A DNA stretch of 56,513 nucleotides from Oscillospiraceae bacterium (GCA_015065265.1 SVQQ01000010.1:1-56513), one strand, 5' to 3'. Shown: positions 7,106 through 16,094, counted from the stretch's first letter. Program-made: numbers and translations. The notes: generated by a model from the sequence alone, not told the origin.

Positions 7106-9499
7106 ATGAGTATAACAACAAAACAAAAGGACGCTTTCGCTCTTGCCTCAAAGACCCTCGAATATGAAAAAATACTTGAACTCTGGGCAAAGAAGGCAAA
7201 TCTTGAAGGTGCAAAAGAAATAATACTCTCTTCCCTCCCTGAAGTTGACCCCTCTCGTGTGAAGAGACTTCTTTGTGAGACAAGGGAAGCGAAAAACATA
7301 ATAAACCTTAAAGGCTCCCCTTCGTTTTTCAGAGTTTCGGACGTTAGCGACACCTGTGAGCGTTCCTCAAAGGGTGCGCTTCTCACCATAGGTGAACTTA
7401 TAAATATAGGAAATCTTCTTTCTTTGACAAGGAGTCTTTCCCACTTTGCCACTTCAGTTGGAAGTGACAGCGTTTTGTACGAAAAGTTCAATATGCTCTC
7501 CCCTGAAAGAGAACTTGACGAGGCGATTAAAAAGACCTTTATTTCAGAGGACGCCATTTCCGACAACGCCTCTGACAAGTTATATGAAATAAGGCGGAAA
7601 ATAAGAGGTGCATCAAGTCGTGTAAGAGAGGCGCTTCAAAAGTATATAACCTCTCCCTCTTACACTAAATATCTGCAAGAGAACATCGTTACAATGAGAA
7701 ATTCAAGATACGTTCTTGCAGTTAAAGCAGAATGTAAAAACAATATTAAAGGTCTTGTTCACGATACCTCTGCATCAGGTTCAACCGTCTTCATCGAGCC
7801 TACCTCGGTTGTGGAATTGAACAACGAAATCAGGATACTTGAAAGCGAAGAAAAGCGGGAAATTGAGAAAATTCTATATACTCTTTCGGCAATGGTTGCA
7901 GAGAAAAAAGACCTTCTTTTATTGAACTACGACCTTGTGGTGTCCTTGTGCGTTATCTTTTCAAGAGCGGAACTCTCCATTGATATGAATGGTGTTTCCC
8001 CCAACATTTCAGACAAAGCCGAGGTTTCCCTTGTCCGTGCACGTCACCCACTTATCCCAAAAGACAAGGTGGTTCCCATTGACGTCAGCGTGGGCTTAGA
8101 CTACACGACTCTCGTTATTACGGGCCCCAATACAGGCGGTAAGACGGTTTCCCTTAAAACCGTGGGGCTTTTTGTTATGATGGCGCAGACGGGACTTGAA
8201 CTCCCCTGTGACGACAGGTCCACAATCGGTATCTTTGAAAACGTACTTGCAGACATTGGTGACGAGCAGAGTATTGAGCAGTCGCTGTCCACCTTCTCTT
8301 CTCATATGGTGAACACCATAAATATGCTAAAAAAAGTTACCCCTCGAAGCCTTGTGCTCTTTGACGAACTTGGGGCGGGTACCGACCCTGTTGAAGGGGC
8401 GGCTCTGGCTATTGCAATTCTTGAAAGTGTAAAGGAACGTGGGGCTATAACCGTTGCCACTACCCACTATGCAGAACTTAAAGCCTTTGCTCTTGAAACT
8501 GCAGGGGTAAAGAACGGCGCTTGTGAATTTGACGTTGAAACCCTTCGTCCTACCTACAAACTTATAATCGGCTCTCCAGGGCGTTCAAACGCTTTCCTCA
8601 TTTCAGAAAAACTCGGACTTGATAAAGAGATAATCGAAAAAGCCAAACTCCACGTAAACAGTGAGAACAAGCAGTTCGAAACTGTGGTGGAAAAACTTGA
8701 GGAGGCAAGAGTTGCAGCCGAAAAGGCAAGGAGTGACGCCGAAAAACTCAAAAATGAATTAAATGAAAAACTCGAAACTGCCACACTTGAACGTGAACGA
8801 CTTTTAGAGTCGGCGCGTATTGAACTTGACCGTGCCAGAACAGAGGCAAACAGAGTAATTCAAAGTGCCAGAATGTCAAGCGACTACGTTTTAGGGGAAC
8901 TTGACAGACTGAAAAAGGAAAAGGACAGAGCCGACTTCCGCGAGGAATACGAAAAGTCAAAGGCACTCCTTCGTCAAAAACTTCGTGAGGGCGAAAAGGA
9001 TGCCGACATAAAAATTGAAATTGAAGAAGAGGAAGCGGAGCTTCCAAGAGACCTTGTTATCGGGGACGTTGTCCTTATTACCACAATCGGCAAGGAAGGT
9101 GTTGTAGAAAGGATACAGGGAGACACTATCACCGTCAAGACCGACAAGTTATCAATGAAGGTAAAGAAAAACTCTCTTCGTCTTATTACTGAACTTAAAA
9201 AACTGGGAAATAAGAAAAAGAAACAGAAAGGTGCCACCTACTCCCCTCGTCCCGACGTTAAAGCGGAAATAGATTTAAGAGGTATGACGGGAGATGATGC
9301 CTGGTTTATGGTGGACAAATACCTTGACGACGCAAGGCGTGGCGGACTTCTTTCAGTTACTCTCATTCACGGAAAGGGTACTGGGGCTCTCAGACAGGCT
9401 CTTTGGAGATATCTGAAAAGCGACAAGCGTGTTGAAAGATACAGAGTTGGCGCTTACGGTGAGGGCGATTTCGGTGTCACTGTAGTTGAACTAAAATAA
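7106..9499 (+). CDS. mutS2: Endonuclease MutS2 with Smr domain
   Basis: MutS-family ATPase of 797 residues without the mismatch-recognition N-domain. MutS2 acts on recombination intermediates and, in B. subtilis, on collided ribosomes. The core/lever region (about 1-300) is followed by Walker A GPNTGGKT near 341-348, Walker B LVLFDELGAGTDP near 413-425 and a long charged coiled coil (about 510-630). A KOW-like segment and a C-terminal Smr nuclease domain (about 720-797, IDLRG and HGKGTGALR motifs) come last. It starts 10 bases after recO. Confidence 0.97.
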   Translation: MSITTKQKDAFALASKTLEYEKILELWAKKANLEGAKEIILSSLPEVDPSRVKRLLCETREAKNIINLKGSPSFFRVSDVSDTCERSSKGALLTIGELINIGNLLSLTRSLSHFATSVGSDSVLYEKFNMLSPERELDEAIKKTFISEDAISDNASDKLYEIRRKIRGASSRVREALQKYITSPSYTKYLQENIVTMRNSRYVLAVKAECKNNIKGLVHDTSASGSTVFIEPTSVVELNNEIRILESEEKREIEKILYTLSAMVAEKKDLLLLNYDLVVSLCVIFSRAELSIDMNGVSPNISDKAEVSLVRARHPLIPKDKVVPIDVSVGLDYTTLVITGPNTGGKTVSLKTVGLFVMMAQTGLELPCDDRSTIGIFENVLADIGDEQSIEQSLSTFSSHMVNTINMLKKVTPRSLVLFDELGAGTDPVEGAALAIAILESVKERGAITVATTHYAELKAFALETAGVKNGACEFDVETLRPTYKLIIGSPGRSNAFLISEKLGLDKEIIEKAKLHVNSENKQFETVVEKLEEARVAAEKARSDAEKLKNELNEKLETATLERERLLESARIELDRARTEANRVIQSARMSSDYVLGELDRLKKEKDRADFREEYEKSKALLRQKLREGEKDADIKIEIEEEEAELPRDLVIGDVVLITTIGKEGVVERIQGDTITVKTDKLSMKVKKNSLRLITELKKLGNKKKKQKGATYSPRPDVKAEIDLRGMTGDDAWFMVDKYLDDARRGGLLSVTLIHGKGTGALRQALWRYLKSDKRVERYRVGAYGEGDFGVTVVELK

Positions 9500-9552
9500 A
9501 AACGGAACAAAATTAAGTTTTTTCCGTCTAATTTACAAAAGGGAGGCAGATT

Positions 9553-10080
9553 ATGAAAGGTTTTAATGTTTTGAAAACACTTTTATTTTTAGTGATGATT
9601 TTACTATTTACTGTTATGAGTACAGGTTGTTCGTTACTCTTTATTACTCATAAAGTCAATGAAGAAGTAATAGAAGACAAAATAGGTGACGTTTCAGGAC
9701 CCGCCGTGTCCACTGACGGCGAAATAAAAGACGATGGGGAAACCGAGTTAGAGTACAAGGAAAAAATCCCTTATATCAACGAAAACGGTGACGAAGTCGT
9801 AACAGACGATGAATTTGTGGAAAATCCTGACATCACCGACGATGAGCCTTTCTTTGCCGAAGATTTAATCGAATATGAGGAATATGATGCCTCTTTTATA
9901 AACAAGTGTCTTGTAGGTGAAAAGATTGAAAAAATCACGGAGTTCTGGGGTGAGGCGGATTTTGTGCAGACAAAGTCAGATGAAACCATCTACTCTTACT
10001 TTACCGATTTTAGAGACATTGTAATTCACTTTGACAAAAGCGGTGTTATTACCCTTGTTGAAACAATAGATAACGAATAA
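9553..10080 (+). CDS. Acidic lipoprotein, unknown function
   Basis: The signal peptide has a hydrophobic core and lipobox STGC at about residues 24-27. An acidic linker (about 35-100, rich in Asp and Glu) follows, then a folded C-terminal domain of about 60 residues containing FWGEADFVQTKSDETIYSYF. That segment resembles SmpA/OmlA-like or BamE-like small domains in spacing, but I would not assign it. GGGAGGCAG before the ATG supports the start. It is followed by a second lipoprotein gene 20 bases later. Confidence 0.7.
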   Translation: MKGFNVLKTLLFLVMILLFTVMSTGCSLLFITHKVNEEVIEDKIGDVSGPAVSTDGEIKDDGETELEYKEKIPYINENGDEVVTDDEFVENPDITDDEPFFAEDLIEYEEYDASFINKCLVGEKIEKITEFWGEADFVQTKSDETIYSYFTDFRDIVIHFDKSGVITLVETIDNE

Positions 10081-10100
10081 AAGTTTTTAAGGAGAAAACT

Positions 10101-10595
10101 ATGAAAAAACTTGTGATTTTTCTCTTTCTTTTGGCTTTTTGTTTGTCGGGGTGTAAGGATAAAGAAGTTATCAGTTGTCCTGCCGACGAAAGTGAGAAAA
10201 TAGCAGTAAAAGGGAATACGGAAAAGACCTTGACTGTTGTGGAAAACTCGGTGACAAGGCTTGGAGAGAACGTCTCTTTTGAGATTTCCAAAACGGATGC
10301 CGACATAATTTCACAGGTTATTTCAGAGGGTACTTTTACCGAAAACGCTCCTGACTGTATAAACGACTATCAGATAAATTTGGGAGGACACCTTTACTAC
10401 TATCATACAAGTTGTGGCACTTTTACAAAGGTAGAACTGCATAAAGACCCACCCTACTCAAGAATAGAGCCTGAAAACAAGAACCAATATATTAAACTAA
10501 ACGAAGAAAATAAAGAAAAAGTAAACGGTATTCTTGAAAATTATTTTGGCGAAGTGGTTGAACTTTGCCACGGATTAAAAAAACTTCAGCAATAA
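10101..10595 (+). CDS. Lipoprotein, unknown function
   Basis: A 164-residue protein with a short lipoprotein signal (lipobox LSGC at about 14-17) and AAGGAG nine bases before the ATG. The mature part is a compact domain with several Cys residues (CPADES near 26, CIND near 82, HTSCGTF near 99) and no recognised family. It probably sits on the outer face of the membrane and is co-transcribed with the preceding lipoprotein gene. Confidence 0.7.
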   Translation: MKKLVIFLFLLAFCLSGCKDKEVISCPADESEKIAVKGNTEKTLTVVENSVTRLGENVSFEISKTDADIISQVISEGTFTENAPDCINDYQINLGGHLYYYHTSCGTFTKVELHKDPPYSRIEPENKNQYIKLNEENKEKVNGILENYFGEVVELCHGLKKLQQ

Positions 10596-10621
10596 GCGTA
10601 GTGACACTCGGGACACTACGC
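10596..10621 (+). terminator. Hairpin directly after the lipoprotein stop
   Basis: GCGTAGTG (10596-10603) and CACTACGC (10614-10621) form a perfect stem starting at the base after the stop codon. There is no T-run, so it may be a processing or stabilising hairpin, or the edge of the adjoining repeat. Confidence 0.45.
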
Positions 10622-10790
10622 AATGAATTGCCCTTACGGGCATGAATTGGCATACGCCATGAGTTGCACTTATTGTGCATGAATTGCTTTCGGCATTGAA
10701 AAATAGGGCTGTTCAATTCATGAAATAATAATATTTCAAATCATGAAGCCGCAAGGCTTCCATTCATGACGATTTTTCGTCAATTCATCA
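10621..10790. repeat. Fishbone palindrome B (CATGAATTG spine)
   Basis: The left arm carries four copies of a spine module close to CATGAATTG (10621-10630, 10641-10649, 10658-10666, 10678-10686). The right arm carries four complementary copies (10714-10722, 10737-10745, 10761-10768, 10781-10788). Three ribs lie on the left between modules (10630-10641, 10649-10658, 10666-10678) and three on the right (10722-10737, 10745-10760 with a GCAA tetraloop, 10768-10781). The six ribs have unrelated sequences but are all perfect or near-perfect hairpins. The apex is 10687-10713. It has no coding capacity and no T-run. Confidence 0.85.
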
Positions 10791-10828
10791 TTTTGAAATT
10801 TCAACAAATGCAATACTTGTAAAAAAAG

Positions 10829-10864
10829 AGGACAGAGAGTGAAAAAACATTCTCTGTCCTTTTT
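10829..10864. terminator. Bidirectional terminator
   Basis: AGGACAGAGA (10829-10838) pairs with TCTCTGTCCT (10851-10860), with T-runs on both strands (TTTTT after it on +, seven T on - from 10821-10827). It serves the minus-strand HTH gene and possibly the lipoprotein operon. Nothing else is seen in 10865-10942. Confidence 0.8.
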
Positions 10865-10942
10865 CTGTCAATAGGTACTATATTCTGTTGAAGTTAAAAA
10901 CTGCCCTTTGGAGTACAGCACATAATATTGCTGAAGTTTTTT

Positions 10943-11479
10943 CTACTTTTTTCCCCGCCTGTCAAGTACCTTATTAAAATAAGAGAACTTTCTGTATCGA
11001 CGGCGCTTGGGAAGAACGTATCTGTAAATCTTCATTTCCCTATGCCTTTTGGCTGAAGGCATATAAAAAATAAGTTTATTGTATAATTCCAGTCTCGCCT
11101 TTTGGGCAAGTCGGTATATCTGCCTTTCACAATAGTTGAATTTTAAGGCAATTTCCTCGTTTTTCATACCACAGATGTATCTGCATGTAAGGTATCCCGA
11201 CAACTTCACGTCGTATATCTCGGATATCGCCTTTTGAAGCCTATGGGTTGCTCGGCTAAGAATGCGTTTTCTTCTCTCGTACTCTTCTCTCAACTTATCC
11301 AAATCTGCAAATTCCATCAAGGCACCTGTATAAACTGAGTTTGCTTTAAACTGCTTTTTTATACTGCCCTTTTCTTCTCTCTCTTCTCTTCTACCATCCA
11401 CGCTTTTTAAAATATCTTCCATCACTAAAACTTGATTCCGATATTCTTCAAAGGCGGTAAGGTATTCTTCAATCTTCAT
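10943..11479 (-). CDS. HTH protein, sigma-70 region 4-like
   Basis: A 178-residue basic protein. The N-terminal half is charged and helical (coiled-coil-like, about 1-85). Residues about 90-140 form a helix-turn-helix of the sigma region 4/ArpU type, with YICGMKNEEIALKFNYCERQ and IYRLAQKAR. The C-terminus is very rich in Arg and Lys. Proteins of this shape are phage late-gene activators or mobile-element regulators, but no phage genes are nearby. It is transcribed from a strong promoter (11550-11578) divergently from rhaB, with a 22-bp palindrome between them that could be its operator. Confidence 0.65.
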   Translation of the reverse strand: MKIEEYLTAFEEYRNQVLVMEDILKSVDGRREEREEKGSIKKQFKANSVYTGALMEFADLDKLREEYERRKRILSRATHRLQKAISEIYDVKLSGYLTCRYICGMKNEEIALKFNYCERQIYRLAQKARLELYNKLIFYMPSAKRHREMKIYRYVLPKRRRYRKFSYFNKVLDRRGKK

Positions 11480-11549
11480 TCATTCTCACGCCTTTCTTCT
11501 TTTTTTTCTGTCAGTCTTTGACAGCCTCCTTTCTTTTGTTTGCAAAACC

Positions 11550-11578
11550 ATCATACCATATTTTAGTAATTATGTCAA
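11550..11578 (-). promoter_or_regulatory. Promoter of the HTH gene
   Basis: On the minus strand TTGACA (11573-11578), a 17-base spacer and TATGAT (11550-11555). Confidence 0.8.
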
Positions 11579-11582
11579 TACG

Positions 11583-11604
11583 AAATTACGAAATTTCGTA
11601 ATTT
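11583..11604. promoter_or_regulatory. 22-bp perfect palindrome, candidate operator
   Basis: AAATTACG/AAATTT/CGTAATTT is a perfect inverted repeat. It lies four bases beyond the -35 box of the HTH gene and 32 bases before that of rhaB, a good position to control both promoters. Confidence 0.6.
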
Positions 11605-11636
11605 ATTTCCTTGTCAAAATAAACTCCGTGAAAACA

Positions 11637-11665
11637 TTGACAAAAAGGGATAATAAAAGTATAAT
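11637..11665 (+). promoter_or_regulatory. Promoter of rhaB
   Basis: Consensus TTGACA (11637-11642), a 17-base spacer and TATAAT (11660-11665). The start codon lies 49 bases downstream. Confidence 0.85.
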
Positions 11666-11714
11666 TTATTTAGTATTCACAAAAAAACGAAAGAAAGACA
11701 GGTGTATTTAAAAA

Positions 11715-13190
11715 ATGCTTAAAATGCTTGCTATAGACCTTGGTGCGTCAAGCGGTAGAGGTATCGTAGGTTCTTTTGACGGAAATAAACTTTACCTTAA
11801 CGAAAACCATCGTTTCCCTAACGAGCCTGTGCTTATTAACGGCTCTTTCAGATGGGATATTATGAGAATATTCCACGAAATTAAACTTGCTCTCGGCAAG
11901 TGTGCTATATCCGACGACCGCGATATTGCTTCCGTCGGCATTGACACTTGGGGCGTTGACGTAGGATTTATCGACAAGATGGGTCAACTTATGCAGAACC
12001 CCTACAACTACCGTGACGTGAGAACCGAAGGAATTTTAGAAAAGGCTTTTAAAATTGTTCCCGCAGATGAAATTTACAAGACTACGGGCAACCAGTTTAT
12101 GAACTTCAATACCCTTTTCCAACTTCTTGCTACAAAACTTTCCGCTGACCCATGGATTCTCGAAAAGGCAGACAAGATGCTCTTCACTCCAGACCTGCTT
12201 AACTACTTCCTAACGGGTATTGCAAAGAGTGAATACACAATCGCATCAACTTCTCAGATGCTCAATGCAAAAGAGCGTAACTGGGACTATGAACTTCTTA
12301 AGAAGTTCGACATTCCCACACATCTTCTTCAGGAAATCGTTATGCCAGGCAACGTGCTTGGCGACCTTCTTCCCGCCATCACCGACGAGATAGGCAAACT
12401 CAATGCCAAGGTTATTAACGTTACCGCTCACGACACCGCTTCCGCAGTTGTCAGCGTTCCCGCAGAGCACGACAATTTCGTTTACATAAGCAGTGGTACC
12501 TGGTCACTTATGGGCTGTGAAGAAAAAGAGCCTGTTATCAATGACATTACCACAAAATACAACTTCACGAACGAGGGCGGATACGGAAAGACTATTCGTG
12601 TTCTTCGTAACATTATGGGTCTTTGGCTTGAACAAGAGTCTAAGCGTCAATGGGAACGTGAAGGTCAGAAGACTACCTACGACGAACTTTCAAATATGGC
12701 TATGGCGTCCGAGCCTCTCAAGTGCTTTATCGACCCCGATGCTCCTGAATTTGCACCTCCAGGTGACGAACCCGGAAGAATTGCAGAATTCTGCCGTCGT
12801 ACAGGTCAATACGTTCCTCAGACAAAGGGTGAAATCATACGTTGTATCTTCGACAGTCTTGCAATGAAATACCGCTATGTTGTTGAAAAGATTGAAGAGA
12901 TTAAGGGTACAAAGGTTCCCGCTATCAACATTGTTGGCGGCGGTACAAAGGAAGCCCCCTTGTGTCAACTTGCGGCAAACGCTACAGGAAAGCCCGTTTA
13001 TGCGGGTCCCGTTGAGGCTACTGCTATCGGTAACATATGCGTTCAGGCAATGGCACTTGGCGAAATTCGTGACATCAACGAAGCAAGACAGGTTGTAAGA
13101 AATTCTTTTGAAGTTAAATGCTTTGAACCTCAAAACACCGCTGATTTTGACGCGGCTTACGAGAGATTTCTTAACATTGTAGGTAAATAA
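11715..13190 (+). CDS. rhaB: Rhamnulokinase
   Basis: FGGY-family sugar kinase that phosphorylates L-rhamnulose to rhamnulose 1-phosphate. At 491 residues it has the N-terminal phosphate-binding motif DLGASSGRG, the VGIDTWGVDVGF segment typical of RhaB, and the second-domain motifs ISSGTWSLMG near 263 and NIVGGGTKEAPLCQLAAN near 405. The usual rhaA and rhaD partners are not in this window, so the gene stands alone behind its own promoter. ATG at 11724 is an alternative start; the first ATG is kept because an AGGTG lies 10 bases ahead of it. Confidence 0.93.
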   Translation: MLKMLAIDLGASSGRGIVGSFDGNKLYLNENHRFPNEPVLINGSFRWDIMRIFHEIKLALGKCAISDDRDIASVGIDTWGVDVGFIDKMGQLMQNPYNYRDVRTEGILEKAFKIVPADEIYKTTGNQFMNFNTLFQLLATKLSADPWILEKADKMLFTPDLLNYFLTGIAKSEYTIASTSQMLNAKERNWDYELLKKFDIPTHLLQEIVMPGNVLGDLLPAITDEIGKLNAKVINVTAHDTASAVVSVPAEHDNFVYISSGTWSLMGCEEKEPVINDITTKYNFTNEGGYGKTIRVLRNIMGLWLEQESKRQWEREGQKTTYDELSNMAMASEPLKCFIDPDAPEFAPPGDEPGRIAEFCRRTGQYVPQTKGEIIRCIFDSLAMKYRYVVEKIEEIKGTKVPAINIVGGGTKEAPLCQLAANATGKPVYAGPVEATAIGNICVQAMALGEIRDINEARQVVRNSFEVKCFEPQNTADFDAAYERFLNIVGK

Positions 13191-13223
13191 GAATAGTACA
13201 CAACATAGAAGTAGGTAATAGTA

Positions 13224-14312
13224 ATGAAAAAAGTAATATCAATAATTTTATCTGTCGTTTTGTTGTGCTCTTTTCTTTGCAGTTGTGAAGACAAAACAAA
13301 CACTTCAGCCGGCGACAACACAGATATCGGTGAAGTCCAAGAAACAGGCGACAACAAATCAGACAAACCCTCAAATGAAAGAGAACCAATGCCAACATAC
13401 GAAAAATTGGGGGTAAACAATTCCATTGCAACCACCGACGGAAGATATATTTATTATACCTATACTGATACAAAAAGTAGCGAAGGCAAATTACTCAGAA
13501 TGAATATGGAAGGTCAGAATCCCGAAGAATTGTGGAAACTGAGTAACGGGAATTTTTCTGACCTTTACATCAATGACGGTTATTTGTATTTAAGTTACGG
13601 AAGAACTGCAGACCGAATTGATATAGCGACTGCACCAAACTATTTTAAGGGTGCAAACGGATATGTAGCCAACGAATCGATTATAGACAGTGCAGAGGCA
13701 AAAAAATTCTTCGGTATTTCCCAAACTTGTGCAGATGATGAATATATTTATTTTGAAGCTACCGGTATTTATAGAGTGAAGAAGGATACAACGGGACTGG
13801 AAAGAATCGTCTATGATGAAGATTTTGTAAACTTTTATGACATTAAAGTTTCCGATGGCTACTTGTATGCCTATTGCGGTGACGATCAGAAACTTTATCG
13901 CATAAACGCGGACGGTTCAAACGCGACGGAAATCTGCAAACCAATGGAGTCTCACGTTATCTACGGTGATTACGTTTATTACATTGTAAGCGGTGACGGT
14001 CATATCCAAACTTTGACAAAAACCAAACTGGATGCAAGTGAAACAACTACCGTGGCAACGTTGAACGAAGGCTCAGGCAATGTAACAATATTAAACGCAA
14101 TGGACAATAAAATTTACTATTCCCATCGCGAAGATAATGCTTATACATTAAAAGCATATGATATTTCTTCATCTACTATAAGTAATATCTATGAATTTGA
14201 AGATAGCATTAAATCACTTGATATTGTTGGAGATTACCTGTTTATTGAACAAAATAATATTCTTATGAAAATGAATATTGACGGAACAGGTTTACAGCAA
14301 CTTGGACAATAA
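13224..14312 (+). CDS. Lipoprotein with DUF5050-like beta-propeller
   Basis: A 362-residue secreted lipoprotein with signal peptide and lipobox LCSC (about residues 18-21). A low-complexity Asp/Asn-rich linker (about 24-55) comes next. The rest consists of repeated blade motifs such as DGRYIYYTYTD, DGYLYLSYG, DEYIYFEATGIYRV and GDYVYYIV, as in clostridial DUF5050/six-bladed propeller proteins. These usually bind ligands or partners at the cell surface, but the target is unknown. It lies 33 bases after rhaB and is followed by a strong terminator. Confidence 0.8.
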   Translation: MKKVISIILSVVLLCSFLCSCEDKTNTSAGDNTDIGEVQETGDNKSDKPSNEREPMPTYEKLGVNNSIATTDGRYIYYTYTDTKSSEGKLLRMNMEGQNPEELWKLSNGNFSDLYINDGYLYLSYGRTADRIDIATAPNYFKGANGYVANESIIDSAEAKKFFGISQTCADDEYIYFEATGIYRVKKDTTGLERIVYDEDFVNFYDIKVSDGYLYAYCGDDQKLYRINADGSNATEICKPMESHVIYGDYVYYIVSGDGHIQTLTKTKLDASETTTVATLNEGSGNVTILNAMDNKIYYSHREDNAYTLKAYDISSSTISNIYEFEDSIKSLDIVGDYLFIEQNNILMKMNIDGTGLQQLGQ

Positions 14313-14331
14313 TAAACTTTAATAAACAAAA

Positions 14332-14366
14332 AATGACAGAGACGAAAGTCTCTGTCATTTTTTTAT
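14332..14366. terminator. Terminator between convergent genes
   Basis: AATGACAGAGAC (14332-14343) pairs with GTCTCTGTCATT (14348-14359), with a T-run after it on + and an A-run before it that serves the minus strand. Confidence 0.85.
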
Positions 14367-15413
14367 TTATATAAGGCTTTCTTTTTCAAACAGGTCTCCG
14401 AATGCCTTTGCCATTGAATAGAAGCCGAAGTCGGTAGGATGTGTACCGTCTACAGTACCGTCGTTTTCACAATACTGCATAAGGTCTTGACCCGAGATAA
14501 AATATACGTTCCTATCCCCTCTTGCAAGGGCGTTTTTATAGGTGGTGTGTATAATATCACGACGCAACTGAAACTGGTCGTTTGGTGCAAACTTGGGACT
14601 TGTCGCCATAACGATGGGAAGAGTGGGGTGCTTTTCTCTTATTGCGAGGAACATCTTCTCGTGGGTGTCTCTCAAATGGTCGGCATCGGGGGCGTTATGG
14701 TCGTAGTCATAGACAAAGAGCGACATTTCAAGGTTCTTTATATAGTCTGTAATTTCTACTTCCCCTTTAGCGTTTCCCGAAAAGCCGAGATTTATAAAGT
14801 CACAGTTAAATCTTCTTGAAATTATACTCTCATACGACATACCCGGTCTTGAAGCGCAACCGCCCTGCGTAATAGACGAACCGTAATAGACAATAGGCTT
14901 ATCGTTTTTATAAGGGGTGGGCTCTTTTACGTAACTGTCGCTGTCAAGCCCAATATAAAGTTCTGCAACTCCGCTGTAAAGGGGTAGGTTTATCGTTATA
15001 TCTCTTTCCTTCTTTTCTCCCATTTCAATAATACTTTCAAATTTATTTTCGGTACTAATGTGAGGGATAAAGGTTTTTACAAAAACGTTATCTGCATAGA
15101 GGTCAAGTCCCGCAGAGCCAGTAAAAGCAAAGTGGGACATTCTTCTTATCCTTTTTCCGTTGTCGCAAATTATGGCAACGTACGGGCTATTGGTTTTAAA
15201 GCGAATACGTCCGCCTGCAGTGTCGGTATGTAAAAAGAGGACTCCGTCACTAACGCTTTCTGCTACCTTTTCGGGAATTCTGCGAAATCTTCCGTTTTCT
15301 CTGAAGACTCCATATATTTTAAAAGGGGGTGTTGTGCAGTTTAAAAACTTTATCCCCTCTTTTTGTATTTCGGTTTCGACTTTCAGGTTAACGTCAATGT
15401 CTGTTATATCCAT
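14367..15413 (-). CDS. SGNH/GDSL-type hydrolase
   Basis: Two-domain 348-residue protein. An N-terminal beta-sandwich (about 1-165) precedes an SGNH esterase fold. Block I GSSITQGG lies near 176-183 (Ser nucleophile), block II NLGFSGNAKG supplies Gly and Asn, and block V DGTHPTDFGF near 319 supplies Asp and His. No signal peptide is seen, so it is probably cytosolic and may deacetylate sugars or small esters. The start is set at the ATG with AGGAG eight bases upstream rather than 13 codons earlier. The substrate cannot be told from sequence. Confidence 0.85.
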   Translation of the reverse strand: MDITDIDVNLKVETEIQKEGIKFLNCTTPPFKIYGVFRENGRFRRIPEKVAESVSDGVLFLHTDTAGGRIRFKTNSPYVAIICDNGKRIRRMSHFAFTGSAGLDLYADNVFVKTFIPHISTENKFESIIEMGEKKERDITINLPLYSGVAELYIGLDSDSYVKEPTPYKNDKPIVYYGSSITQGGCASRPGMSYESIISRRFNCDFINLGFSGNAKGEVEITDYIKNLEMSLFVYDYDHNAPDADHLRDTHEKMFLAIREKHPTLPIVMATSPKFAPNDQFQLRRDIIHTTYKNALARGDRNVYFISGQDLMQYCENDGTVDGTHPTDFGFYSMAKAFGDLFEKESLI

Positions 15414-15472
15414 ATTTGTCACTCCTATAATTTTTTTAAAATTATAGCACATATTTTTGAAAAATTCAATGG

Positions 15473-15745
15473 TCAGTTGCCTTTCCTTCTTTTTACGTCC
15501 TTATATATCAGATAAGGAAGTATCAATATTCTCCATAAAACGTATATAACCTTATATATAAACTTAAAAGGCAGAATTAAGTATCGCAAGTTGTACATAT
15601 AATACTCCTTCTGCTCCATAATAATTACGTGTTTATATTCTCCGCAACCTTCACACAAATTCAAAGTGTCGGATAAAACATATTTAGTTTTATCATCTTC
15701 CTTATTATGTATTTTTCTAAAACATTCAGGGCAAAATTCCGCCAT
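15473..15745 (-). CDS. Small zinc-ribbon-like membrane protein
   Basis: A 90-residue protein with two Cys pairs, FCPEC (about 4-8) and LCEGC (about 30-34), which suggest a small zinc-binding knuckle. A hydrophobic stretch follows (about 54-82) and the tail is basic. AAGGAG lies before the ATG, and the gene has its own promoter. It is divergent from a small HTH gene, and the two share overlapping promoters. Function unknown. Confidence 0.65.
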   Translation of the reverse strand: MAEFCPECFRKIHNKEDDKTKYVLSDTLNLCEGCGEYKHVIIMEQKEYYMYNLRYLILPFKFIYKVIYVLWRILILPYLIYKDVKRRKGN

Positions 15746-15775
15746 AGTTTTCTCCTTTGTTTATTTATTTATATA

Positions 15776-15826
15776 AGTATATATTCTTTTAAGGGAATTG
15801 TCAATAAGATATATATTTCTTAAAAT
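15776..15826. promoter_or_regulatory. Compact divergent promoter pair
   Basis: Minus strand: TTGACA (15799-15804), 17-base spacer, TATACT (15776-15781). Plus strand: TTGTCA (15798-15803), 17-base spacer, TAAAAT (15821-15826). The two -35 boxes occupy the same six or seven bases, so only one polymerase can bind at a time. Confidence 0.7.
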
Positions 15827-15844
15827 GTATTTAGAGGTGAAAAA

Positions 15845-16048
15845 ATGATAAAACTTACACTGGAATCTACATTAAAGAAACTTAACGTTACACGCTATGA
15901 GTTAGCAAAGAGGACGGGTATTCGGTATCATATAATTGATAATTATTATAAAAACAAGGTTGTCAGGTATGACAGTTTTGTTTTAAATAAAATTTGCTTT
16001 GCTTTAGATTGTAAAATAGAAGACGTTATAAAATTTGAAAAAGAATAG
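15845..16048 (+). CDS. Small XRE-family HTH regulator (copy 1)
   Basis: A 67-residue stand-alone Cro/C1-type helix-turn-helix protein. The YELAKRTGIRYHIIDNYYKNK segment (about 18-38) is the HTH, and the C-terminus reads FALDCKIEDVIKFEKE, a typical XRE ending. AGAGGTG precedes the ATG. A paralogue with nearly the same last 16 residues lies at 16880-17080, and each is followed by its own terminator. The divergent promoter suggests control of itself and the zinc-ribbon gene. Confidence 0.85.
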   Translation: MIKLTLESTLKKLNVTRYELAKRTGIRYHIIDNYYKNKVVRYDSFVLNKICFALDCKIEDVIKFEKE

Positions 16049-16079
16049 CACCTGGTTTTGACACAATCAGGTGCTTTTC
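16049..16079 (+). terminator. Terminator of HTH copy 1
   Basis: GCACCTG (16049-16055) pairs with CAGGTGC (16069-16075) followed by TTTTC. Confidence 0.75.
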
Positions 16080-16094
16080 TTATACATATAAATC

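Noticed and set aside
10621..10790. CRISPR array
   Set aside because: Repeats are 8-9 bases and spacers are hairpins; the second half is the reverse complement of the first. No cas genes are nearby.
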